From assembly GCA_964036665.1 (NCBI GenBank), contig OZ038533.1, positions 18,224,575-18,288,574 of the forward strand: 64,000 nt of DNA, read 5' to 3'. Source of the stretch: Gordius sp. MW1. Its lineage: Eukaryota > Nematomorpha > Gordioida > Gordea > Gordiidae. The notes beneath the pieces were generated by a model. It ran no database searches. It was not told the origin of the DNA and saw only the letters and a list, made by a program, of their open reading frames with translations. A program made the position numbers and the translations under genes. Below are positions 22,657 through 33,048 of the stretch, in pieces (position 1 is the stretch's first letter; every line of letters starts with the position of its first letter).

Positions 22657-23662
22657 GCGCTCATGGTATCAGGCTACACGACCAAGTTGGTGTACAACAA
22701 GGGATCCGAAAACGCGGCAGATTTCTTGTCTAGAAAACCGAACGAAAACGCGTATCAGGTAGCGAGGAAATGCCAGAAGACTCGACGAATCCCTTTTTAT
22801 CATTGGACGTAGTAAGACAACACACCTTGGACGACCCGGGGCTGCGACAATTAAAAGAGTGGATTAGAGGTAAACAAAACACAATCCTCACGTATGGGCT
22901 AAAACGCTCCTACGAAAAACACCTGCCAAAGTTACACGAAGCCAAAAGTATAATATTTTATAAAGGACGACGAATATTAATTCCGGCTAAGTTACTAGGA
23001 GCGGTACTCCAAAGATTACATAGGGGCCACGTGGGTATCAAGCGGATGCAAGAAGTGGCGGGGCAGTATATATGGTGGCCTACTCTCGACGATGACTTAT
23101 TGAGCGTAGCGAAAGTGTGCCGGAATTGCAATTACACTGCCGCGGCGGCGAAGGGCACCGTTGATAGAGTGTCAACCTAGCCATAAACCGTGGGTTCAAG
23201 TACATATCGATATCATGGATCCTCTCAAGGGTAAGTCATACCTGGTGATGGTGGACAATAGCTCGAAATGGGTAGATGTGTTTAAATTAGAAGACACCAC
23301 AGCGACCACCATTATAAAAAAAATTGCCGAAACGTTTGCTAGATTTGGAAATCCGCCATGGTTAATATCAGATAACGGCCCGCAATCCAAAGGGCAGGAA
23401 TTACAGAATTTTTGCAAGTTGAGAGGGATTAATCAGCGATGAACAGCTCCTTACCATCCTGCGTCTAACGGTCTGGCAGAAAGATATGTACGATTAATTA
23501 AAGAAGCCATTATTAGAAACGAGTCGGAAGTAGGGGTAAGTAGATTTTTAGAAAACTACAGATCTACAAAACACCCCACAACCAATAAAAGCCCAGCAGA
23601 GGTGATGCTAAAAATGCGTATGCGAACCGAATGGGAGGTATTGGGAAACCGTAAAGCATTAA
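22657..23662 (+). pseudogene. Gypsy C integrase (broken)
   Basis: The H2C2 region (LHRGHVGIKRM, then CRNC) is in the frame 22770-23180. The catalytic core is in 23161-23442 (HIDIMDPLKGKSYLVMVDNS, LISDNGPQSKG), and the final part, NGLAERYV, follows a TGA near 23440. D, D and E residues are present but in separated frames. Homology stops at about 23660. Confidence 0.8.
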
Positions 23663-24599
23663 TTCTATTTTGTTTAAATTTTTATTTATATCGGCAAAAA
23701 TTTTGAACAAAAAAAAATTATATGTACACAAATTTTAGATATAATATTATTTATTAGCAGGTGAAACTTTGGCGAAGAATTTAATGTAAGGTTTGGTATT
23801 TAGAAATTTGGGCATTTAAAAATAATGTTATGAATAACTATTGATTATTTTCTTTCAATTGTAATCTTTAAATATGTGCAAAAGATATTTTACCACTTGT
23901 AATGTCATATAATTTTTAACCGAACATAAATATCTAAATTTTGGTAATTAAGCCATTTGATAATTTGCTTATAATGTAATACAATATTAATGAATGTTAT
24001 TAAAATAATAATTTTTTTAATTATCTAGCTTGTGTTATTTTATATTGACATGGAATTTTAAGAGAAAACTCCCTGGACCATTTTTGATAATTCTTATTTT
24101 TTTGTAAGGAAAAAACGAACCAAATTTTGCAGCCCTAAAGTAAATTAAATGTAAGCTCCTTTAAATACCATTGCAAATTTATGAAAGCACATAAAAGTAA
24201 CTATTTAAACCTTGGTGATTAATTTTTAGAGAATACATCGTCATAAATATAAGAAATTGAAAGATAATAAGTAAATAGGGAGTCAGCAAACCAAACTGAC
24301 TACTACTTCTACCTAAAAGAAAGTTACGGTGGATAATGCCTTATTATCCTTAATTACAAAATCCAATTTCTAAAGCAAGTTGGCCGTGGATCCGTCTAGA
24401 AAAAGAAGTGAATTAAAGAAGACACTTTAAATTACATTAATTCATTGATCTCTAACCAGGAGGAAAGACAGAAACTAGTTCTACCTAATACGTTGGATTA
24501 TTCGATCTTTTAAAGTCGGAAAGTATTCAAGAGTGCATTCATTTTATTAATTCGAATAATATTGATTTGTTAATATATATTAATTTCCCTAAATTTAAG
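23663..24599. other. AT-rich non-coding sequence
   Basis: No coding frame or repeat could be identified. The right part may belong to the hAT remnant that follows, since its transposase should have extended upstream, but no motif survives. Confidence 0.5.
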
Positions 24600-24978
24600 A
24601 AACTTTTCTTTAAAATTTAATGTACCCCTAACATCTAGCGACCCCGTCGAGCGTCTTTTTAGTCTTGGTAAATTATTTTCAGTAAAAAGCGGACTACTTA
24701 TTAGACGACAATATAGAAAATAACGTATGATTGAAATCGAATCATTTATTACCCTCTAATTTTTATACAAATACTTAAGTAAAAAATATTAAAAAATATC
24801 TTTTTTTCAAATTTACTAGAGTAACTTTAGATGTAACTGGTTCCATCAGGTAAGTAACTGGAACTGTAATCAGGTACATTTGAAAAAACGTAACTGTAAC
24901 TGTAATTAGTTGCTTTTTTTGTGAAAGTAACTGTAACTTAACTAGTTACTGTGGTAAAGTAACTTTAACAGCTCTACT
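24600..24978 (+). pseudogene. 3' end of a hAT transposon with transposase C-terminus
   Basis: The 24625-24723 frame encodes PLTSSDPVERLFSLGKL, which is the hAT dimerisation and C-terminal signature (typically S-A-x-x-E-R-x-F-S). It ends at TAA 24721. After it, 24825-24978 is packed with GTAACTGTAAC-type subterminal repeats and ends TAACAGCTCTAC, as expected of a hAT 3' terminus. The rest of the transposase is gone or unrecognisable. Confidence 0.65.
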
Positions 24979-25699
24979 AATAAGTGAGAAAAACCATAAA
25001 AATTTCGATAAGTGATTTGTTAATAATTAAATTATTTTACAACGATGGAATCATCATAATTTTCAATTTAATATTAAAATTCTGGGCTTTGCAGTTAAAA
25101 AAAAATTATGATATAATTTGAGAAATCTGAGCTTAGTAGAAACCAAGATGCGAAAATCTTCTAAAGCTCATTGGGGCTCAAGATTGTCTCAAAGTTATAT
25201 ATTTTTTTCTAAAAATAAATCTCGAATTGTTTATGGTAATTACTTATTTTTATAAGCGTAACATGAAAGTTTGTAAGCCTCTCTTGAAAAGCGGAAGAGA
25301 CCAAGATTTCATTTAAGGGGGGGGGGGGGGGGTAATCAGTTACATTTTTCCCCCAAAAACAGAAACAATTATCTCCACTTGTTGTAACTCCCAAACATAT
25401 GCCGCGTATAAGCTTAATATCATTTATCTTTGACCAAAGAGCGTCAAAATCTTTGCTGAATTTTCGGGCCACTGAATTTGAGGGTGCCCTATTAACTCGC
25501 CGAAAACCATCTTGCCTTCACCCTAGGACATTACCACCATTCTCCTCATTATCATAAAAAAGGCCCCCAATATAATGCCTATTATAAAAATTAAAAGAAT
25601 AATTTAAAATTATTCTATAAATATAAAATAATAAGAAAACACGTGTATGTATTACTATTTAATTAGCAGAAGGATTAGTTAAGCAATGGGGTAGCTAGG
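24979..25699. other. AT-rich non-coding with a poly-G tract
   Basis: A run of 16 G lies at 25317-25332. The minus-strand frame across it (25209-25472) includes a resulting proline run and has no other support. Nothing else was found. Confidence 0.5.
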
Positions 25700-27056
25700 G
25701 TGGGGCTAAAAGTCCGACCCGGACCCGTCTAAATATTTATAAGTCCGAGCCCTGCCCTCTTATTTTATACAAAGCCTGAGCCCAACCCAGGCCCGTAAAA
25801 ATTTTTTATTTTCAAGTTTTTGTTTAATTTTTGTTGATAAAAATATTGTAAAAATACTAAATTAATAATTCCCGATCAGATGAGATCTTCTATCTATTAA
25901 GAGACGACCTACAGAGAAAAAATTTATTTTACAAGTGGCACTTCGGGATATATGCCAAATACACTTTTAAACCCCTTATTTAAGATTATAATGTTTTTGA
26001 TAAGGTTACTTGGCTTCTTTGCTTTTCCACCATTTTTAATTTTTAGGTTATTGATTAAAAAATGAAAAAACAGTGATATTTTACAAAATAACTTAAAGAA
26101 ATTATTTTAATGTTTCCTAATAATTATTTCACCGACTCTTCTTTTCCAACTTTATTCTTTTTTATATGATATAATCCAAAAAACTATCTTACGACAATTT
26201 TCTTAATGATGATCTTTTTCAATAATCGATAATATATATTTTTTACAAATCCGATAATCATCATGATATAGATATATATTCCAACAACTTTCATTTTCTT
26301 AAACATAAGCGTATTTATAAATAACGTATCTTCTTGGATCGTGATTGAAAATGTAACATATCTTCATCGTGATTAATGGTACACGCTTGTTATCGACATA
26401 AGTAGGAGATGAAGGAATTAACACAAAAATAGAATTTAACATTAACTAGAAGAGGGAGGAGGATGATCAGACAAAGATCAAAGAGGAGAAGGATGATTTA
26501 ACAGAGATAAAAATAAAATATTAAAATGAAGATTCAGCATCTAAATATGCTACAGAAATAAAATAAAATTTGTTTTTAAATTTGTTATTGAGTATATATA
26601 TAAGTAATCTTTACATAATACTAAATTAATTAGCTCAATAAAACTAGAGGGTATAAATGTAGAGGCAAGGATGGGCAGCTGCCTTCCCCCCTCCAAATTC
26701 AAAAACTTTTTACTTAAAAAACATTTTTTGCCCTACCTAGCCCCTCTCTAATTTAAGTTGACTACGCCCATAGGATCATTGTGTATCAAAATAAATATCT
26801 TTTTATAATGCGGGTTGAGATATTGATGAATTAAGGAACTAAGATGGAAATAAAATTTAACTTTCCTTGTTAATTTAATATACATAAAATATATAATTAG
26901 ATAAATATAAAAACACCTTCTTTGATACTAGATCTAATTAATTCTGTAACGGGCCTTACCGGGCCTTAAGTATATATAGGCCCTGCCGAGCCCGTTAAGT
27001 TATATTACGTCCCATCAATGCGGGCTTTAGGCCCATCCACTGGCCGTGCAGGTCTC
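25700..27056. mobile_element. hAT element related to 11043-12458, left end unclear
   Basis: Internal blocks match the element inserted in gene 1: CCCGATCAGATGAGATCTTC near 25871, ATTTTACAAAATAACTT near 26082, the poly-T/CCTACC stretch near 26720 and the 3' end GGCCGTGCAGGTCTCTA at about 27040-27056. The GC-rich left end has decayed (AGTCCGACCCGGACCCG). No matching target duplication could be found, so the left border is approximate. Confidence 0.65.
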
Positions 27057-27181
27057 TAATCCATACATTAACACCACCTCTTAAAGCTCAATCGTTTACC
27101 ACTTTGCAATATGGTACACTCTCCAAACTTCCTTAGTGAACGTTGTTGTAACTTCCCTTTCCATGATGCGTTCCCCATTAG

Positions 27182-27209
27182 GCCTATCTCAATATCCTTT
27201 GAGATAGGC
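27182..27209. repeat. Perfect 11-bp hairpin present only in copy 2
   Basis: The arms GCCTATCTCAA (27182-27192) and TTGAGATAGGC (27199-27209) are separated by six bases. The corresponding place in copy 1 (about 2838) reads straight from CCCCTTGG to TAGTATAGG, so the hairpin is an insertion in copy 2 or a precise loss in copy 1. Confidence 0.7.
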
Positions 27210-27505
27210 TAGTATAGGGGCGTTGGGCTTGTCTCTTCCCCCTGAGGTAGTTTATGTTTTTGGTTATTAAAATTTGGATATCGTCCAATCTTGGCATAGT
27301 TATTGATGAATGATAAGTATGACATCAACCCGATAAATTACAAAAATCGCTTTTTTTATTAATGATTTCCAGGCTGTTAATTCATTTGTGCGCTTATCAA
27401 AAGTACCTTGTGAATTCCCCCAAAAAATGATTGTTTGACGAACGCCCATTTTTGTTTGATACCTTGAGTATCCATTTATTCTAAATTTTTTCCGCTTGCC
27501 CCGCT

Positions 27506-29270
27506 TAGTGTTTCCATCTCGTCTCGTCTGGGTCTCGAAATCAAATCTCGTCTCGTCTCGACGAGAATTCTCGACTCGTCTCGATTTTTTACAAAATTGT
27601 TATACTAAATAATAAGTTCCCTTATTAAAATTATTAAAAACTAAAAAGTAATCAATTTTGATAAATCAAAAACGAGAATATTTGTTATTTATGAAAAACT
27701 CTAATACACAAACTTGATAAAGATTTAATGCGACATGTCATTGACGATATTTTCAAATTCTTTGTCTGTCAAATATACTAAATACACTTAGAAATTTTTA
27801 CCTTTATTTGACTTGGTTACAAATTTGGGCTATAAGACCTTTTATTAACACTGGCTAAAGCTTCAAGCTCAATGTAGACCCTTTTTAAATTAATTTAGAG
27901 CGAACCCTTTAGTCCATCGATACTACCATCATCAAATATAGCCCATAGATTTTATTGGATGTTTACAACGTTATAAACCAAAAAGTTAGATTGCATACCT
28001 TTAAAAACAATAGTATTATTTATAAAATTAATAACTAATTTTTTTTAAATGCTTTTATTCGGTAAAATTGATACATGAAATATACAATAAACGAGCATAA
28101 AATTATAAGTAGAAAATTATTCATCACATTCGTCAATTCAATAGCCAACACGGGCCATGAGTCAGATAAAGATTTGTAATTATATTTAGCTATCAAAATG
28201 CCGATTTTTTGGCGTAAAATAAAGCTGGGTGAGTATTTAGCTTTGGGGGATCTGTTTTTTATCGATTTAAAAAAAGCTAAAACGTTGTAAAAATAGCAAT
28301 TAAAGTATCATTATTATTTTGATCTTAAGGTTTTGCACGTATATTGTTTTATAACATAAATCATAACAATTAATAGTAACTATTAGGATATTATAGTATA
28401 AGGTCCCATTTTAAATTCCAAAAAATTATTTTCCTTTTCTAATTAACTTTGCCTTTAAATAATTAGTTTCTAGTATTATATATTCGCGTATTTATATTGC
28501 AAAATTGCCACATTTTTTAGAAATTATTGGAAACTCGAATGCGTTTGCCAAGCCCACTTTTTACTGTTTAAAGCAATATTTTACAAAACAATGCTAAATA
28601 TAGTGTCTTTTATTATAGAAGGTATATTATAAGTTAAAGCATAAAAACCTCTAGAAAATTAATATTTAATTCCATCATGTCCTAACCGATTACTCGAATA
28701 TACTTTTAAACGCTAGGGTGCTTAAATATCTCAAGTTCAAATTAATTAACCACCAGTTTAATATTACCACATCAGGGAGGAAGAAATAGCGAAATAAAAA
28801 ACGCTTTGGTTATATATACTATCCATCAGATCTCATTCTAAGCCTAAATTTTTGTAATATGTAATACACTATTCATATCAAAATGTGATGAATATATCAT
28901 AATCTACTCACATACTTTAAGGGTCACACATACTTAAGTAAATGAACTGAAATTATCAAAATTTGGGTTTTTGCAAAATATATAATATTTACTACACTTG
29001 GGGTTTTAAAATCAAATATATTCTAATCATATTGATTTACGTTAGTACCTTAAATGTGAATCATACAAAATAAAAATACACAATTAATTTTGCTAAAATT
29101 TTATGAACAATAAAAAAAATTTAAGCCGAGATCTCGCCGAAAAAATCTCCTATCATCTCGTCCCATCCTTAAAATTTTCTTCTCAATCTCGGGTCAGATT
29201 TTCGAAAATCTCTTCTCTGTTTTTCGAGACGAGACCAAAGTTTTTCTCGGTTTTTCCTTATTCTATGAGG
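27506..29270 (-). mobile_element. hAT MITE with CTCGTCTCG subterminal repeats
   Basis: It begins AGTGTTTCCATCTCGTCTCG and ends in CGAGACGAGACC...CTCGGTTTTTCC, the reverse orientation of the element at 40909-42188. A shared internal block (ACCTTAAATGTGAATCAT, 29048 on; the reverse of about 41130) confirms the family. No coding sequence is seen; the frame at 29103-29306 reads through the repeats. A target duplication is not clear. Confidence 0.7.
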
Positions 29271-30263
29271 TTCATCTCTTCCAATTTAAACACATTGTTT
29301 TTTTAGTTAATTTGTGGCACCGTTTAGATCAAAAGGCATAATGACTAATAATTATAATTTGTAAATGGAAATCGTAAGACATTGGCTTCTAATTTAACCT
29401 ATCAATAGTTGTATACATTCATTAAATTTTTTAACCTATAGACCACCGCTAGCGCTTCCCGTTGAATACTGTCTTTCATTATCGCTTAACGCTCTTGATG
29501 CATATGCCACCACTCTCCAATTCCCCCCTTGGAGCTCGTTGTAAGATAGTCCCTAGCCCTCTATATGATGCATTTGCAACCAGGCCTGTCTCCTAACCTC
29601 CATTAAATTAAGCTAGCATAGGAACCTTAGTAGGTGCGGAGTCACATGCTTGTTATTCTCGATCCCATTGGAAGCCACGTTCTTTTCCATAAGTTTCTGA
29701 AAAGATTCGCGAATTGGTGTAGTTTTTAATGAACTTTGAAAATATCATGTTAACCCAAGACGATTTAATTTCATTTTTATTTGCCTTTTCCAGCGCGATT
29801 CTTGTTTGGCTTAATTACTGTTGCTTTAAGTCCCTTAGTTGTTGATTAAGTATCCCAAGAATGTGACTTCCTTAGCCCACAAGACGCTCTTGTTTATGTT
29901 TGGCACAAACCCTCAGTTTTGTAAAGTTTCTAGTACCTTGAGTCTGCGCTCGTTGTGGACTTCTTCGGTTTCATCCACAATTAGTATATCGTCTATGTAT
30001 GCTGCTACTCTATCCATCCCTCCTTAGATTTATAGTTTTTTGAAAATAACTGTGGCGCAATTTAAGCAGACAGGCATAACGATTAACTTTAAACAAATCT
30101 TTGTGAGTGGAGATCGTCAATCCTTGACTTATCTCTGGACCTAGCTCAAGCTGCAAGTAATATTTGCTCAAGTCCAATCAAAAGGAAAAACACGCGTTAT
30201 CCACTTTATTCAACAAATCGCATAAAGGATACATCAATCCTTGTGCTATATTATTTATTTATG

Positions 30264-30545
30264 TGTCATGAATGATACTTTTTGGTATACGGGCGCCTGC
30301 TGCAAGATCTCAAAATATTCCCCCTTCCCCTTTGCGTCGCACAAAACTTTATAATTTACTGGCGCCTGCTGCAAGATTCCCCCCCCCCTTTTATACATAC
30401 GATTTTTATGATTTATAAATAATATAACTGATCTTGAGAGCGTTCACTTTTCAATATATTTATTTTTCCAAATTCATATATATTATATAAATATCCACTA
30501 TTTCAGAAACCAAAAAATAATATCATTGCAATCATGATATTGCGA
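30264..30545 (+). repeat. Composite B first LTR, second half inverted
   Basis: Positions 30264-30429 match the start of the other B LTRs (TGTCATGAATGATAC...). From 30430 the text GATCTTGAGAGCGTTCAC onwards is the reverse complement of the LTR second half (as at 38470-38586). At 30545 it runs directly into internal sequence. A local inversion, or synthesis with a strand switch, is implied. Confidence 0.85.
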
Positions 30546-31169
30546 ATTACTTCCTGGTGTAGAATAAGGATTACAGTGGAGCGGATAGCAGAGCTGGTGA
30601 GACCGGGTCCGGTACTCATTAGCGTTCTCATCGGAGCCGATGAGCTGCCACGGCTACGCTCCTTATATGAACCAAACCTAACCCCTGTGAGGCCGGTAGC
30701 TGAGGGAAGAAGGGAGAATGCAATAAGACATGCTAATACGAGGGGAGGACGGCGGGCTCGAAGAGCGCTTCGAAGAAGGTGCGGAGGTTGTGGAAGATGG
30801 CACCTATCCCCAATGTGCGAAACTGAGCGAGGCGCAGTTGCACATCAGGGTATGGCAGAGAGGGCGCCATTGAACAATTCAGGAGTGCCGCTTGTTGAGT
30901 TTGAGCGGGTTAGAGCTACAACGGAAGCGTTGAACGTTCTCCCGCAAGGGGCAAACGTTTTGTCTTATGCGACACGCCGTGTAGCTCCTATTGCGCGTAT
31001 CAGCTCGGGCACGGTTGTATCCACTCCTGACGGCCTAACTCCTGCTAGAGGTAGTGCTCCTAACTATACGACGCCTGATAACATAACAGCCACGGAAGAA
31101 CACATCTTAATGGAGGAAGATGTGTTTTCGGTGGGTGCTGATGAAGAGGCGGACGGCAATTTTTAAAAA
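30546..31169 (+). CDS. Gypsy B 3' ORF: arginine-rich zinc-knuckle-like protein
   Basis: An open frame, called from an ATG at 30534 inside the inverted LTR and reading through to TAA at 31167, lies where an envelope gene would be in some Gypsy elements. About 80 residues in there is an RRARRALRRR basic stretch followed by CGGCGRWHLSPMC, a C-x2-C-x3-H-x4-C variant of the retroviral zinc knuckle. The C-terminus is acidic (EEHILMEEDVF...). No transmembrane segment is seen, so it is not an envelope. The native start is unknown because the upstream part is missing. A frameshifted copy is at 43514-44127. Confidence 0.6.
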
Positions 31170-31184
31170 AAAGGAAGATGTCAT

Positions 31185-32118
31185 TGCCGTATCTCTATCC
31201 ACGTGAAATTGCACCTGCCTTACGAGGAAAAGTTAATTATTGATTGATGTGGGTATTTAAAGTTGGGGAATAGGTAGGATCGAATAAGGCCAACCAATTT
31301 AGCTAAAGAGAGAAATGCTCTAGGTGGAGTAGCTGTTTAAATTAAAAGAAGGGAATGTTTTAGCGGGGGCAAATGGTAAGATTAATGGGCCTAGTTAAGG
31401 ATGGGAATGTTTCATTTGGGTTGAAGGCATAGTTAAGGATGGGAATGTTTCATTTGGGTTGACCATTAAGATCAACGTACTGAGAAATGGGTTGGATGGA
31501 TAGTTTAATATAGGGGTATGGAAAGTAGGAATGCGTAGGTGTATTAGGTAGGTGTATTAGCATTAAGATTAATGGGCTAGGAAATGAGTTCGGATAAGTT
31601 TAAAATAAGGTCGGGGTTGATTTAATGTTATTCCTTTTCTTGTAAGTTAGAAAATAAACAAATGGGACAACGAACCCAGAAGGTTGAGGAACCCTATAGA
31701 TATAAAAGCCCAAGTATACAGTGAAAATTTAATTATAATTCTTTTCTTTTTCTCCTGAGTAACTCTCCCACTTGAAGATACGTAAATATTTTTCCCCTTA
31801 ACGTTGTTAACCTATACCCCGACATTGTCTGAATTCTACCCCTAAAACTATATATACGGATATTCCCCGAAAACCTGTTCCGGCTAAAACGTTCCGTGAC
31901 CTGTATTGATCATAGATTCAATAAAATTCTCATATATTGTCAAGCGTGATATCAATAAAATAAAATCCTCTTTTACGCCTTGTATCAACCTAACCGCAGT
32001 ATAAATAACCATATAAACCCGGACTACCGACGTAACAATTGACCAACGACCTTTCATCGTTTCCCTCAAAACTCCTCAGTTGACGACACATCTTTCTCTT
32101 CCTTTACCGGACTTAACA
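31185..32118 (+). repeat. Gypsy A 5' LTR
   Basis: It begins TGCCGTATCTC and ends ACTTAACA (TG...CA). Near-identical text fills 37359-38293. A TATA-like TATAAAAGCCC lies at about 31698 and could be the promoter. Confidence 0.9.
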
Positions 32119-32119
32119 G

Positions 32120-32135
32120 TGGTGCCCCGGAAGCG
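32120..32135 (+). promoter_or_regulatory. Gypsy A primer-binding site
   Basis: TGGTGCCCCGGAAGCG begins one base after the LTR and has the TGG start expected of a site complementary to the CCA end of a tRNA. The tRNA identity was not determined. Confidence 0.75.
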
Positions 32136-32286
32136 AAAAAACCAACGACCTTACGAACAAAAGACTTATCGCAAGCGAATGCAGTACAAAGGTAAAAAAT
32201 GATTATGATATGTTTAAAATTATTATTATTTTAATAATTTTAATAATACTAAATATAACTCTTCTAACAAAAAAGTTTTTATTAAA

Positions 32287-32622
32287 ATGTTTAATCAAGT
32301 ACCTATTAAGTTATATTTAGAAAAAGTCGGGTTAAGAATTTATGATTATTTGGATATTGTCATAGTCTTTTTAGTAGGAGTTTTCTTTGAGAAATTACGA
32401 CGTAAATTTAGTTTAAATAGACCTCTGATTAACAATAATATTATTAGAAAAAATGTATATAATCCAGTGATACCCAACTCACAATCCCACAAAAATAACT
32501 TTAACAATTATAGAGGTCCCACTCCCAGATGTATAAAATGTGGGGTATTAGGGCATAGGGCAGAATTTTGCAAGAATAATTTTGAGTTCCCAAAATATCA
32601 AAAACAAGGAATACCAATGTAA
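32287..32622 (+). CDS. Gypsy A ORF1: small membrane-anchored zinc-knuckle protein
   Basis: The 111-residue frame has a hydrophobic stretch near residues 21-36 (YLDIVIVFLVGVFF) followed by basic residues and, near the C-terminus, CIKCGVLGHRAEFC, a canonical C-x2-C-x4-H-x4-C knuckle. It occupies the Gag position but is far shorter than Ty3/Gypsy Gag, and I see no capsid-like region. The decayed Gypsy B has the same arrangement (38836 on: hydrophobic segment, then CFVCKRP-stop-HLMKNC), so the design is conserved between two elements. Role inferred: RNA binding at a membrane. Confidence 0.6.
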   Translation: MFNQVPIKLYLEKVGLRIYDYLDIVIVFLVGVFFEKLRRKFSLNRPLINNNIIRKNVYNPVIPNSQSHKNNFNNYRGPTPRCIKCGVLGHRAEFCKNNFEFPKYQKQGIPM

Positions 32623-33048
32623 TTACTTATTTAACACCATAATTAATGTAAAAACGTATACATTTATTTATTTATGCTCTTATAAAATAAAACAAATTAA
32701 TACATTATATATTATTAATCCTAAACCCCCAAATTCATATGTAATTACTTATTTAACACCATAATAAGTGTAAAAAGGTATACAGTTATTTATTTATACT
32801 CTTATAAAATAAAAACAAATTAGTACAGTATATAATATTAATTCTAACCCCCAAAAATTCAAACATATTTCTCCAAACATATATACCCATATTTAATAAT
32901 CCGATTGCAAGAGGCGGCGTTAGATCAATACTCGTGAGCTATAAAAAAAAATGTAATAATAAAGATATTATAATATAATTATAAAGAATTAATTACACTT
33001 GAAAAATTAAGGGAGTATAACGTCTTTGGGAATTAAAATATCATCAAA
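32623..33048 (+). other. Spacer between ORF1 and pol in Gypsy A
   Basis: A block of about 115 bp (AATTACTTATTTAACACCATAAT..., ending AACCCCCAAA) is repeated, at 32620-32735 and 32742-32855. No coding sequence is evident. Confidence 0.6.

Larger units (their letters stand above)
20418..23662 (+). mobile_element. Gypsy C, degraded Ty3/Gypsy retrotransposon
   Basis: Gag, protease, reverse transcriptase, RNase H and integrase occur in Ty3/Gypsy order on the plus strand, each broken by stops or frameshifts. Neither LTR is recognisable within the window, so both have decayed or were deleted. Pieces of the same family make up the mosaics at 2697-5284 and at 27057-30258 plus 44449-45047. Confidence 0.85.
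27057..30258. mobile_element. Gypsy C mosaic, copy 2, left part
   Basis: This is homologous to 2697-~4675 and carries the same minus-strand Gypsy C remnants. It is interrupted by a hAT MITE, and its continuation lies at 44449-45047 on the other side of composite B. The short plus-strand frame at 29839-30027 is an antisense shadow of old pol. Confidence 0.75.

Noticed and set aside
31884..32069. Identical 61-codon minus-strand frames at 31884 and 38059
   Set aside because: They lie in the two LTRs of Gypsy A, so their identity comes from LTR duplication and not from a conserved gene.
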